Of a stretch of 64,000 nucleotides of DNA, positions 12,521-21,747 are shown one piece after another (the stretch's first letter is position 1; every line of letters begins with the position of its first letter). Below the pieces are notes generated by a model that saw only the letters and a program-made list of their open reading frames with translations, was not told the origin of the DNA and made no database searches. The stretch is from Symsagittifera roscoffensis (taxonomy: Eukaryota; Xenacoelomorpha; Acoela; Convolutidae): positions 31,411,704-31,475,703 of the forward strand of contig NC_087070.1 in the NCBI RefSeq assembly GCF_963678635.1. Reading direction: 5' to 3'. Position numbers and translations under genes: made by a program.

Positions 12521-12689
12521 CTTGGGGCGATTTTCTCGCTGCGCTGTAAGTTGTCTGCGTATGGTTATTGATCCGGAAATCTTTGGATTGCCGAGTGAGA
12601 AAGCTTGCACTAGACTAAATTGCGTACAATTGTAAGTCATACTTGCATGAAAGGGAAGTATAATCCATCTAGTGCACTAAATCAAGGTG

Positions 12690-13262
12690 GAGCGTGTGAG
12701 CGAATGGTGCGCAGTTGTAAGCGCGGTCTTTATGCAACCTTGAGCTCAAAAAATTGACTGACGAGGTTTTTAACACAACCATGTGCCTAGTTGAAAATTA
12801 AAATGACGCTCGTCCGCTCACTCCCGTTTCTGCAGACCCAGATAGTCTTGAGGCCGAATCCTTTTCTGTTAGGTCAGCACAACCTAACGTTTTCGTCTCC
12901 ACGGTTGAGCGACAACTATGCCCGCCGTGCGCAGTCTTACGCAAACGCATTTTGGTAGCGATGGCTAAGTGAGTAAGTCCCTACACTCAATAAGAGAGTT
13001 AAGTGGCATGCTCCTCCCGAAGATACTTTGAAAACTGGAGATCTAATGTGGCTAGTTGAATCGAGTAGACCAAGGGGCTACAACGAACTAGCGAGCGTAA
13101 TGTGGCTGAACTACAGCAAAGACATCGTCGCCCGTTTCGCAAATCTCAAGATTGTCCCCGGAAACTGTACCCGATTGCTCGTCAAGCTCGTTCCGATTCT
13201 CGCTCCTTTGGGGCGGAGGATATTAATGCTACATAGCATTAAGCTGAAAGTATATGAAAGCT
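12690..13262 (+). pseudogene. BEL/Pao DUF5641 tail, copy 3 (different lineage)
   Basis: A third BEL tail starts with the integrase-end phrase CERMVRSCKRGLYATL. It carries RPLTPVSA and ends with KTGDLMWLVESSRPRG and LKIVPGN, the usual close of the DUF5641 domain. It is clearly more distant from copies 1 and 2 than they are from each other, so it probably comes from another BEL family. It is fossil and broken. Confidence 0.7.
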
Positions 13263-14406
13263 AGTATAAAGACAGTATAATGAAAGTTTGACTTTTTGTT
13301 TTATCATTTGTAAAAAATAGTCACGCATCAGTGCACTCAAATCGAGTAAAAACGCATCAATTAATCAATGCACTCAGACTCGATTCATCATCAAGGCAAC
13401 TCGAATGACCCTCAATGATCACAGAAAACTAAACTTGATTTGTTTACCCGCAAGGGGGTTCTTTTGATAATAATTGATTATAAAGGTTTTTCAATGTATC
13501 TGCATAAAAACTTAAAAAGTTCTATTTTAAAACAAACAAAGTAGAATTCAATTCAAAGTAACATTATAGATAATGATGGATTATAATGGATTATAACGGA
13601 TTATAACCTTTTTCAAGCAGAAATCTGATATTTTTGAAACAGTTTTTTCTTTTAATTCCAAAACTTGATTGTTGCAATCGCTAAAGTAAAATTTACGTTT
13701 ATCTGGTAAAATATGTTATTGCTTTTTTACTTAACTTCTTGACAAATTTTTCCATCTTTGTTTTCGTAAGTGTCTTACACCACCCTTAGTCCAACATAAC
13801 CCACATCCCCCTCATATACCCCATATTTAGTCACAGCATTCTTACTGCCTTCTTTTACCACCCCTTCCAACACTAATCCGTAATTTAATTGTTCGGTTTG
13901 GGAAGGGATGGTAAAAGTATTCTTTAAGCAGTTTTTATCGCCGAGAATCATTTTGACTTTTTGACGATCATTTACCCCTTACCCCCTCTGTTTGCGTGAA
14001 AGTGATAACTAATGGGTGGGAGTGGGGGCTAGGGGAAACTGCGGTTGGTGCTGATGCGAGGTTGAGGCGCGGGGGGAGGTTGGGATGTAATTCAGGGGTG
14101 GGTGGTACTGAGGTTTAGCGGAGTGGGGGAGCCAGTGTGTGCAGGGAAGTGGGGTGTCTGTGTTGGTGAGAGTAGTGCGGGGAGGGTGTCTTTGTGGCCT
14201 AACTTTTCACCGCCGAGAAACCTTTAGAAACTGTTGAGATAAGTTAGGATGATCATCGTTTTTGCCAAAATGCACACCTGGGAGTGGGCTTAGAAATTAG
14301 ACCCTGATTAAGTCCGAAAAAAAATGCAAAAAATTGTACAGACAATAATTCATTGAATGATTTCCACATGATTAAATCGATTTAAATTGTTTATAAAAAT
14401 GGATTA
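13263..14406. other. Non-coding block with adjacent C-rich and G-rich stretches
   Basis: No gene is seen. A C-rich stretch (13785-13875) is followed by a G-rich one (14010-14200), unusual in this AT-rich window. CTTTTACCACCCCTTCCAA near 13853 pairs imperfectly with TTGGGAAGGGATGGTAAAAG near 13897, giving a stem of about 20 bases. Confidence 0.5.
14014..14035 (+). other. G-quadruplex motif
   Basis: Four G-runs (3, 3, 5 and 4 G) separated by loops of 1, 3 and 3 bases fit the G3+N1-7 rule for an intramolecular G-quadruplex. They sit in the G-rich block about 380 bases before the young BEL element. Whether it folds is not shown. Confidence 0.6.
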
Positions 14407-14411
14407 CTATG

Positions 14412-14632
14412 TGTTCAGACGTGGCTAACTTCAATGTATGCTAAAGAGTTTTATTATAAATTGCTTTTATGTACATGTAATATGTTTCACGTTTTCTTGC
14501 ATCTTAATTCCCGCCACTTTTCACGTGATTCTTTCCTGCTAAAATCAATCATAATTCTTTCTACATTATCCAATTCAAGACGTATTCTAAACTCTCGGTT
14601 TTGAATATAAATCATAAGTTCAACACAGAACA
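14412..14632 (+). repeat. 5' LTR of the young BEL/Pao element
   Basis: The 221-base repeat starts TG and ends CA and matches 19791-20011 except at about four positions. It is short for a BEL LTR. No clear TATA box can be assigned with confidence. Confidence 0.95.
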
Positions 14633-14634
14633 TT

Positions 14635-14652
14635 TGGTGACCCCGACGTGAT
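14635..14652 (+). promoter_or_regulatory. Primer binding site, complementary to tRNA-Trp
   Basis: TGGTGACCCCGACGTGAT begins two bases after the LTR. It is the exact complement of the 3' end of animal tRNA-Trp (ATCACGTCGGGGTCA plus CCA) as I recall that sequence. This marks the start of minus-strand DNA synthesis and confirms the LTR boundary. Confidence 0.85.
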
Positions 14653-14674
14653 ATCATTCACATAATCCTTCAAG

Positions 14675-17600
14675 ATGTCAACTCCCAGCACGGAAGACAA
14701 TCAAGCTACCCTAGCAAGGGAAAAAAGTACTCGTGGAGCACATCGTGGTGTTGTCACTAAGTACATCAACGACGCCAATGCAATCATGGCAAATCCTACT
14801 GACCAAGTATCGAAGCAAGATTTTGAGGCACTCAAAGTTGTTCTGATGCACTTGGACAGGAAGCTCATCACACTCAATTCCATCAACAAGACGATTGAAG
14901 CTATCACTCCAGATTCTTCACTAGTAAATGAAATAGAAGAAACTGAAGAGAAAACAGCAAACTGGCAAACAGCAATCTATCAAATATCAAGTTTCATCGG
15001 TGAAGTTGAAAAGCATATAGTACCAGCTCCACTTTCGCAACCTCAGCCATCGCAGAGCGTTCAATCTAAGCAGGTACAACTACCTAAACTCGAATTGCCT
15101 ACATTTTCTGGTAAATATGTGGAATGGTCTTCGTTCTACGATCTCTTTACAGCGTCTATTGACAATAATTCTCTCAAGGATGCGCAGAAACTAAACTACC
15201 TCAAAGCAGCCCTCAAAGATGAACCTGCCAGCATCATAGCTTCTTTGTCAATCACCGACGCAAACTACGCCATTGCTAAACAACAGCTCATAAAACGATA
15301 CGACAACAGACGCTCAGTAATCAATGCTCATATTCAGGAGTTTCTTTCATTTTCGGCATTGAAAAGCGAAAATGTCAGTGCCCTGAGGAAACTACAGTCG
15401 AAGATTGTGGAGCACCTGTCAGCCCTTCAATCTCATAAAGTGGATACTAGTGCGTACATCTACGTATATCTCATTCTAGAGAAATTAGACCCGGTAACAA
15501 GAAGACAATGGGAGCTTCAGAATCCTGGTCCACAACTACATGATTTGGATGATGTACTCCAGTTCATTGATCAACGAGCACGATCCTTAGAAGCTTCACC
15601 TCATGCTTCTATACAGCCTAGCAGCCAAGCAAAGCAATCACAGTCCAATCAGAACAAAAACAACCATTCCAATGTCTACCATTCAACTACAGACAATTGT
15701 CTTTGCTGTAAATCCAAGAATCATAAGCTATTCTACTGTAATTCATTCCGAGAAAAGACGATAGATGAGCGTTTTCAAGTTGTCAAGACGAACAAACTAT
15801 GTGGTAACTGTCTACGTTCTGGTCATTTTGCGAATCAATGCAACTCAACAAGCACATGCAAGACATGTCAAGGCAAGCACGACACGCTGCTACACAGGTC
15901 CGCCCAAGCGATCAATCATATTGGCACCAGGAGACCCGAGGAGACGGATACCATCCTACCCACTGCGCAGGTTGCATTCAAGGATCGTCATGGTAATGTA
16001 CAATATTTTCGCGCATTACTAGATCAAGGTTCAACTGCTTCGGTCATGACACGCCATTGTGCCCAGCAGCTAGGATTGCGTTGTCAGAAAGTAACTACTA
16101 ATCTTCAATCCGTGGGGGAGACAGTCTCCGCACAATCAAATTCAGTTGTTACTGCTGAAATGCTTCCCAGATTCTCCAAATCTTTGACAGGAGTATTCAT
16201 TGTCCTGCCTAGTGTGACCTGCAACCTCCCACTGGCTAACGTGAACATCGACGGGTGGAAGCATATCAACAATCTTGATATGGCTGACAGCAGTTTTCAC
16301 AAGACTGGCAGAATTGATGTTCTTCTTGGAGTGGACGTCTACTCAGCACTTCTCAAACCTGGATTGATCAAGTTGAGCGATACAATTTGTCTTCAAGAAA
16401 CAGACTTGGGCTGGATTGTATCTGGTGCAACCTCTTCAAATTCATCGCAATCGAAGCATGTCTCTATGACGACCCACAATACGGAAGAAATCGTGAATCA
16501 CTTACTTATGCAAGAAGATACGGATCAAATTCTCAAGAAGTTTTGGGAATTGGAAGAAGTCCCTAAGAGTTCTCGTCTAACTCAAGAAGAAAGGGAATGT
16601 GAAGATTACTTCACTAAAACAACAATGCGGGATGATGAAGGGAGGTACGTTGTCAAACTTCCAGTAAAGGACGGCGCCCCTTCTCTCGCTGAAAGCTACC
16701 AACAAGCTGAACGACGCTTTTTATTACTTGAACAACGTCTCTTAAAAGACAAGCAACTGAAGGATAAGTACGAAGCATTTGTAAACGAATTCATTGATCT
16801 AGGACATCTAGAACTCGTTCCCGCAGCAGAAATCAATAAACATTGCGCAGACGTGTTTTACCTTCCGCATCACTGTGTGACTAAGGACTCTAGTACGACA
16901 ACTAAGCTTCGTGTTGTCTTTGATGCTTCAGCCAAAACGAGTGGTGGAGGTCCATCTCTTAATGACACACTCATGACTGGTCCCGTGATCCAAGATAGTT
17001 TGTTCAATATACTCAGTCGCTTCCGAGTTCATCAAATTGCCTTATCTGCTGATGTGGCCAAAATGTATAGACAAATCTGTTTAGCACGACCAGACAAGGA
17101 CTTTCATCGAATACTCTGGCGAAACGATCCAAAGAAACCCATTAAGACCTATAGGATGACTCGCGTGACCTATGGGATACGTTCATCTGCATACTATTCA
17201 ACTAGATCCCTCACGGAAACAGCTTTAGATGTTGACGACGAAATCACCGCTCAAGTCATAAGAAACTATTTTTATGTCGACGATGCTCTTACAGGTGCAG
17301 ACACTGTGGAAGAGGCTGTCGTATTACAAGATAATCTTATATCAACACTCAAGAAATGTGGTTTCGATCTTCGAAAGTGGTCAAGCAATTGCCCACAAGT
17401 AATCACAAGATTACCGACTTCATTGCAAGAGGCACCCGAAGCCTACACAATCTGTGACAAACAGTACTCAATCAAGACCCTTGGTGTGAAGTGGCACCCA
17501 ATCACTGATCAATTTTCGTTCACTGTAACAAGAATGCCTGAAATATCAAAGTTGACAAAGAGGAAACTGCTGTCTGATGTTTCCACATTCTACGATCCCA

Positions 17601-18067
17601 TGGGGTGGCTTTCTCCTACAATCTTACAGTTCAAGATTCTCTTGAAAGAATGCTGGCTGGCTGGATCTGATTGGGATGAACGACTTCCGGAATCTATTGA
17701 GATGTCATGGAGAAATTCTAGAGGAGAACTTTCTTTGCTTCAAAATTTAACAATCAACCGACCTTTAACACATCAATCGCCTATTGTTGAAATGCAACTT
17801 CGTGTGTTTTGTGATGCCTCAGAGCGCGCATTTGCTGCAGCAGTTTACTCCCGTTGTACGGATGCCACTGGAAATGTTGTTGTAAACCTCCTCTCCGCTA
17901 AGACAAAGCTCTCTCCCATTAAGCAAATAAGTATACCAAGATTGGAACTTAGCGCTGCTGCCTTAGGCTGCAAATTATTGAAAGCATGCCTGGATGCATT
18001 CTCTTCTCAGAAGAAGCCAATGCTCAAACCCATCGGATGGACTGATTCGACTGTAGTTCTGTCGTAG
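14675..18067 (+). CDS. BEL/Pao gag-pol polyprotein (to RNase H)
   Basis: A single frame of 1130 codons covers gag, protease, reverse transcriptase and the start of RNase H. Residues about 130-300 are the DUF1759-type gag core (LPKLELPTFSGKYVEW). About 343-405 hold two cysteine clusters (CLCCKSKNH and CGNCLRSGHFANQC). Near 448 LLDQGSTASVM is the aspartic protease active-site region. VFDASAKTSGGGPSLNDTL and FYVDDALTGAD (near 867) are reverse transcriptase motifs. VFCDASERAFAAAVYSR (near 1045) and ISIPRLELSAAALG are RNase H. The start follows the primer site by 22 bases. This is a virus-like fossil, well preserved up to this point and incomplete beyond it. Confidence 0.93.
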   Translation: MSTPSTEDNQATLAREKSTRGAHRGVVTKYINDANAIMANPTDQVSKQDFEALKVVLMHLDRKLITLNSINKTIEAITPDSSLVNEIEETEEKTANWQTAIYQISSFIGEVEKHIVPAPLSQPQPSQSVQSKQVQLPKLELPTFSGKYVEWSSFYDLFTASIDNNSLKDAQKLNYLKAALKDEPASIIASLSITDANYAIAKQQLIKRYDNRRSVINAHIQEFLSFSALKSENVSALRKLQSKIVEHLSALQSHKVDTSAYIYVYLILEKLDPVTRRQWELQNPGPQLHDLDDVLQFIDQRARSLEASPHASIQPSSQAKQSQSNQNKNNHSNVYHSTTDNCLCCKSKNHKLFYCNSFREKTIDERFQVVKTNKLCGNCLRSGHFANQCNSTSTCKTCQGKHDTLLHRSAQAINHIGTRRPEETDTILPTAQVAFKDRHGNVQYFRALLDQGSTASVMTRHCAQQLGLRCQKVTTNLQSVGETVSAQSNSVVTAEMLPRFSKSLTGVFIVLPSVTCNLPLANVNIDGWKHINNLDMADSSFHKTGRIDVLLGVDVYSALLKPGLIKLSDTICLQETDLGWIVSGATSSNSSQSKHVSMTTHNTEEIVNHLLMQEDTDQILKKFWELEEVPKSSRLTQEERECEDYFTKTTMRDDEGRYVVKLPVKDGAPSLAESYQQAERRFLLLEQRLLKDKQLKDKYEAFVNEFIDLGHLELVPAAEINKHCADVFYLPHHCVTKDSSTTTKLRVVFDASAKTSGGGPSLNDTLMTGPVIQDSLFNILSRFRVHQIALSADVAKMYRQICLARPDKDFHRILWRNDPKKPIKTYRMTRVTYGIRSSAYYSTRSLTETALDVDDEITAQVIRNYFYVDDALTGADTVEEAVVLQDNLISTLKKCGFDLRKWSSNCPQVITRLPTSLQEAPEAYTICDKQYSIKTLGVKWHPITDQFSFTVTRMPEISKLTKRKLLSDVSTFYDPMGWLSPTILQFKILLKECWLAGSDWDERLPESIEMSWRNSRGELSLLQNLTINRPLTHQSPIVEMQLRVFCDASERAFAAAVYSRCTDATGNVVVNLLSAKTKLSPIKQISIPRLELSAAALGCKLLKACLDAFSSQKKPMLKPIGWTDSTVVLS

Positions 18068-18815
18068 ATCAACGACCACCCAGCAAAATGGTCATATTTT
18101 GGTGGCAATCGAACCACAGCAATACAAGAAATTATTCCACCTGCCTCTTGGAAGCATGTTCCCTCAGCCAAAAATCCAGCGGATTGCGCCTCCAGAGGAT
18201 TGGCCCCTAGTCTTCTCCTTTCTCATAAACTTTGGTGGAATGGCCCTTCCTGGCTCGCCGAAAATCCAATCACATGGCCCCAACAACCGTCAATCATCAG
18301 TAACGAGGATTCAGAGAGACGCAAGCGAACGATTCTTCATGCGTATAAGGTACCTCTATGTCAACCATTCGAGACCAGGTTCTCTGTTATGTGTAGACTT
18401 GTACGAGTGACTGCATGGCTACTCCGAGCTTCAAAGTTGTTAAGGAAAATTACAACTCCTAAAGGCAATCTTATGGCAGATGAACTCGTCACGGCACTAC
18501 ACGCACTTCTAGCAAGCCATCAAAAGGACTTTTTCAATGATGAGATCTCGCAACTATCTGAAGAGACATCCTACAGAGGAGCACTCCTGTCGCTGACGCC
18601 CTTTTTTGAAAAAGATAGCGGTCTTTTACGAGTGGGGGGAAGGTTAGCGCAAAGTGATCACAGCAACGATTTGAAGTTTCCAATACTAATAGACGGCAAA
18701 TCACATCTAGCAACTCTGTTAATCCGTCAAGCACATACCGAAACCATGCATGGAGGCCCACAAGCAACGCTGTCACATTTACGTCAAAGGTACTGGATAA
18801 CCGGTGGCAAAAAGG
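18068..18815 (+). pseudogene. BEL/Pao RNase H end and integrase N-terminal remains
   Basis: This directly continues the element's pol. The last third encodes a recognisable integrase zinc-binding segment (LLRVGGRLAQSD, then LLIRQAHTETMHGGPQATL, then RQRYWI). Sequence resembling BEL stops close to 18815, where antisense host-like sequence begins, so the catalytic core of integrase is missing. Confidence 0.8.
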
Positions 18816-19788
18816 CATCTTCTGACTTCGGCTTCTTGGATTCAATACCGGATGAGCTACACCTGTTGGAGCTGTGTACTGCACTTGTCTTTTCTGCATT
18901 ACCTCAGTAGAATCACTGGTTTTCATGGACCATGTTAGCAGCACACTATACTCATACGTCAAAACCATGTGGCCAGTACAATACGGTAGATATATAGCTT
19001 CCCCTGCAAATGAAAATATTTCAAGTATTGTCTTAACATTTATTCAGTAATATCATTACCTGGTTTTTGCACGTGAACAAACAGGTCTTTACGATCCATT
19101 CTCAAGGACTCGGTTAGCCAACTGGACGGCTACCATCGACTTTCTGGTTTTCGTAGCAAAAAATTGGTTAACTCTTCTAATCGTTGTGAAAAACCAAAGT
19201 TTCTCTCCACGCTGAAGTTGCGACCATGCAGTCAAGGGCGGATCTCCATCGACATGCCAGGGTGTAAATGATATGCCTCTAAAAATCAATAAAAACGGAC
19301 CGTACACTTCTTCATCTTCCCTTCAATGATTTTCCCATACTGAAATTTCACCATTTTGACTGTTCTTTGGCACAACGGGCTGATAAACATCATTTCCAAA
19401 ACCACAATCCAAGCCTGGTTTGCCTACGTTAAACTTTTTTTGCAAGTCGTCAAATCTTTCACTCTTGGAAGCTGTGTTAACAGCATCATTTTGGAATCTG
19501 ATTACCTCATTCTTTATAACCCCGGGCTGTTTGGGATTCTTCAATAACTCAAAGACAGATTTGACAGGCAGAAATTCGTATCTTCCTTTCACGGCCATCT
19601 CCATTAAATCATCAGCTGCTTTACACTCTTTCACAAAATCGGCAATACTCATCGTCTCATCAGTGGGTACATCATATGTCGCAAACATATCTGAAAGAAA
19701 AACCATTTGTCAGAAAACTGTCTCTTTAAAGCTCTCATTATTAGTTATGTGACTATTATCTTTTGAGAGGATCTCTCAAGGTGGGCTG
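18815..19788 (-). pseudogene. Antisense JmjC-domain gene fragment with an intron, inside the BEL element
   Basis: On the strand opposite to the retroelement lies part of a JmjC-domain (Fe(II)/2-oxoglutarate oxygenase) gene. One exon runs from about 19690 down to 19060, entered by a TTTTTCTTTCAG acceptor. It carries SFTPWHVDGDPPLTAW (the HxD iron ligands) and GEKLWFF (a candidate 2-oxoglutarate lysine). A CAG/GTAATG donor at 19059 and a TTTGCAG acceptor at 19004 define a 56-base intron. The next exon (19003-18903) reads GEAIYLPYCTGHMVLTYEYS, holding the third-ligand histidine, and ends at a GAG/GTAATG donor. Both exon ends keep splice signals, so genomic rather than spliced sequence was captured. 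The piece is broken and partial and lies wholly between the element's integrase remains and its 3' LTR. JmjC identity is strong; which JmjC subfamily is unknown. Confidence 0.8.
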
Positions 19789-19790
19789 GA

Positions 19791-20011
19791 TGTTCAGACG
19801 TGGCTAACTTCAATGTATGCTAAGGAGTTTTATTATAAATTGCTTTTACATACATGTAATATGTTTCACGTTTTCTTGCATCTTAATTCCCGCCACTTTT
19901 CACGTGATTCTTTCCTGCTAAAAACAATCATAATTCTTTCTACATTATCCAATTCAAGACGTATTCTAAACTCTCGGTTTTGAATATAAATCATAAGTTC
20001 AACACAGAACA
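19791..20011 (+). repeat. 3' LTR of the young BEL/Pao element
   Basis: This copy is the same length as the 5' LTR, with about four substitutions between the two. The preceding bases (AAGGTGGGCTGGA) are only moderately purine-rich and may be the polypurine tract. Confidence 0.95.
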
Positions 20012-20070
20012 CTACGGATCATTATAGATTGCGTGATCCCAAAATGTAAAATAATCGATTTTAATGTCAT

Positions 20071-20514
20071 CAGGGGCGGATCTAGGATTTTCTCGAGGGG
20101 GGGGGGGGGGGGACGGATTTTTAAAAAATTGTCGAAAATTTTGACGACCTTTTCTTTAGGTGGACCAAATCGATTTTCCGAGCTGTACTAAAGCACTAAA
20201 AAGACATTGTTTTGGCTAAATTTTCTGCGCTGCCGTTAAATTTTTGAAAAAACAGGTAAAAAAAGTCGTTTTTGGGCATTTTTTGGAAAACTTTGACAAA
20301 ACACTCGCGTTTTTTTTTTGGCGCGCGCTTCCCCCGCAAAGTTAGTATATATTGGCGCCAAAGGCTCCTTTAGAAAAAATTTAGGGTCCTTCGGCCAACA
20401 ATGGATTTCTTAAAAAGTACGAAAGGGGGGACCCTTTGGGTCGGCAGGGGGTCGAATCCTTGAAGAAAGGCGTTAGTGGTACTAAGAACCCTCCCCCCCC
20501 TAAATCCGCCCCTG
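20071..20514. mobile_element. hAT-type MITE, 444 bases
   Basis: The termini are inverted copies of CAGGGGCGGAT(C/T)TAGG, typical of a widespread hAT-like end. A perfect 8-base target duplication AATGTCAT lies at 20063-20070 and 20515-20522. Just inside the ends lie a G-run of 16 or more and a matching C-run. There is no transposase coding, so it is a non-autonomous element. Its insertion next to the BEL LTR is independent. Confidence 0.95.
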
Positions 20515-20522
20515 AATGTCAT

Positions 20523-21504
20523 CATTTTTTTAACAGTGAAAATTGGCTTTGATCGATTTTCATCCATGTAACCTCTTTGCGTTGCGGATATAAAACAAAT
20601 TCACAAGCAAGTTTTTTAGTTGAGCTGTTCTTATGGTGTAAATGCAGGGTGATCCGGAGAAAATGTTTCAAGAGAAATAGAGTCCAAGAATGTGAAAATT
20701 GATTGACCGAAACCATAAAAAACAGACTATGTCATATCCTGCGTAAATTGTCGTAAATAATGTCAATTTTTTGTTTAGATGCAAAGCTGAAAATTAATTG
20801 ATGAAAATACATTTTGATTCAGTCAACATTAAAAAAGCAAAATTTTTTGTATCAGGATGAGGTACTGTTTGTTTTTAATGCCTTTTAAACTCGATGAAAA
20901 TTTTTTGGACAATTTTTTTTAACAAAAAGTTGACAATTGAAAACATTTAATTTTTTTCTTCAATTTTTCTCTTCTCATATTTTGAGTCCGATAACGTTTT
21001 ATCAGGCATTTTATTTGACTCAATTCAGTTAAGATTGTTTCATTTCGCCGCATAATTTAACTGAAATATAGCCCTTCAATTATTTTTAATATGCCAAATT
21101 GGCAATTTTCAAACCCCGTAATTTGAAGCCCCGATCGCAGGTGAAATATCTTTTTGAATACATGATTGCAGGTCAATTGTTATTTCAATTTGAGCTCTAG
21201 AAATCAAAAAATTTCTGATAATTCAAATTTCTTGGCACTTTTTCTTTTTACCCCACCTCACAAGAGCCTGATTTTTTGGTGTAACGAGAGGTTTTGAAAG
21301 GTTAATTATGATTACTAATTATTTTTTTTCGAGGCCTAATTAGTGTGTTTTTACTTGTAAAGTTTTGCAGGTAGGGGAAAAAAAATTGCCAAAATCTTTC
21401 TCGAAACTGAAACCGAATTTATAAGCCCCAATCCCTAATGAAACATCTTTATATTCTTGAGCTCGAGATATCAAAAAATTTCTGATGATATTGAAAAATA
21501 TAGC
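20523..21504. other. AT-rich non-coding sequence with family fragments
   Basis: No gene is seen. Two short stretches (about 21090-21240 and 21360-21500) resemble the minus-strand body of the hairpin-ended repeat family described at 54100-54597. They share TTGGCAATTTTCAAACC and GTGAAATATCTTTTT-like text. Confidence 0.4.
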
Positions 21505-21747
21505 TGATATGCTGTGAGCAGTGGTTAAATGGTTACGTCTCCGCCTCTCAATCGAAAGGTCGGATGTTCGAGGCCCACCATGGTCCGTGCTCGTTGCTTG
21601 AGGGTGAGGCAACATTACCCAGCCCAGAAACATAACCAAAAAAGTTGCATGTAGTTTTTAAGCAGGGGCAGAACAGCGGTTCGCCGTGATGAGCTGTACA
21701 GCTCGTATGTTGGTCCTATCCCTCGTGGATAAATTATCTTAAAAAAA
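21505..21747 (+). repeat. tRNA-derived SINE
   Basis: The sequence starts with a tRNA-like head: an A box TGGTTAAATGG, then a CCGCCT...AGG(T)CGG arm, then a B-box-like GATGTTCGAGGCC about 35 bases later. A body follows (with GAGCTGTACAGCTC, a perfect 14-base palindrome, near 21692), then a short A-rich tail AAAAAAATAG. Size and order fit a SINE of about 240 bases. Target duplications could not be defined. Confidence 0.65.

Larger units (their letters stand above)
14412..20011 (+). mobile_element. Young BEL/Pao LTR retroelement, partly replaced by host sequence
   Basis: The element is bounded by two direct LTRs of 221 bases that begin TGTTCAGACG and end CACAGAACA. A 5-base target duplication (CTATG at 14407-14411, CTACG at 20012-20016) agrees with BEL/Pao integration. 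The LTRs differ at about 4 of 221 positions, so the insertion is recent compared with its neighbours. Order: LTR, primer site, one long gag-pol frame (14675-18067), RNase H end and integrase N-terminal remains (to about 18815), an antisense JmjC-gene piece (about 18815-19785), LTR. The integrase core and DUF5641 tail are absent and there are a few breaks, so it is not autonomous. Confidence 0.95.

Noticed and set aside
21505-21580. Functional tRNA gene
   Set aside because: Stems do not pair as a clean cloverleaf, and a SINE body and tail follow.
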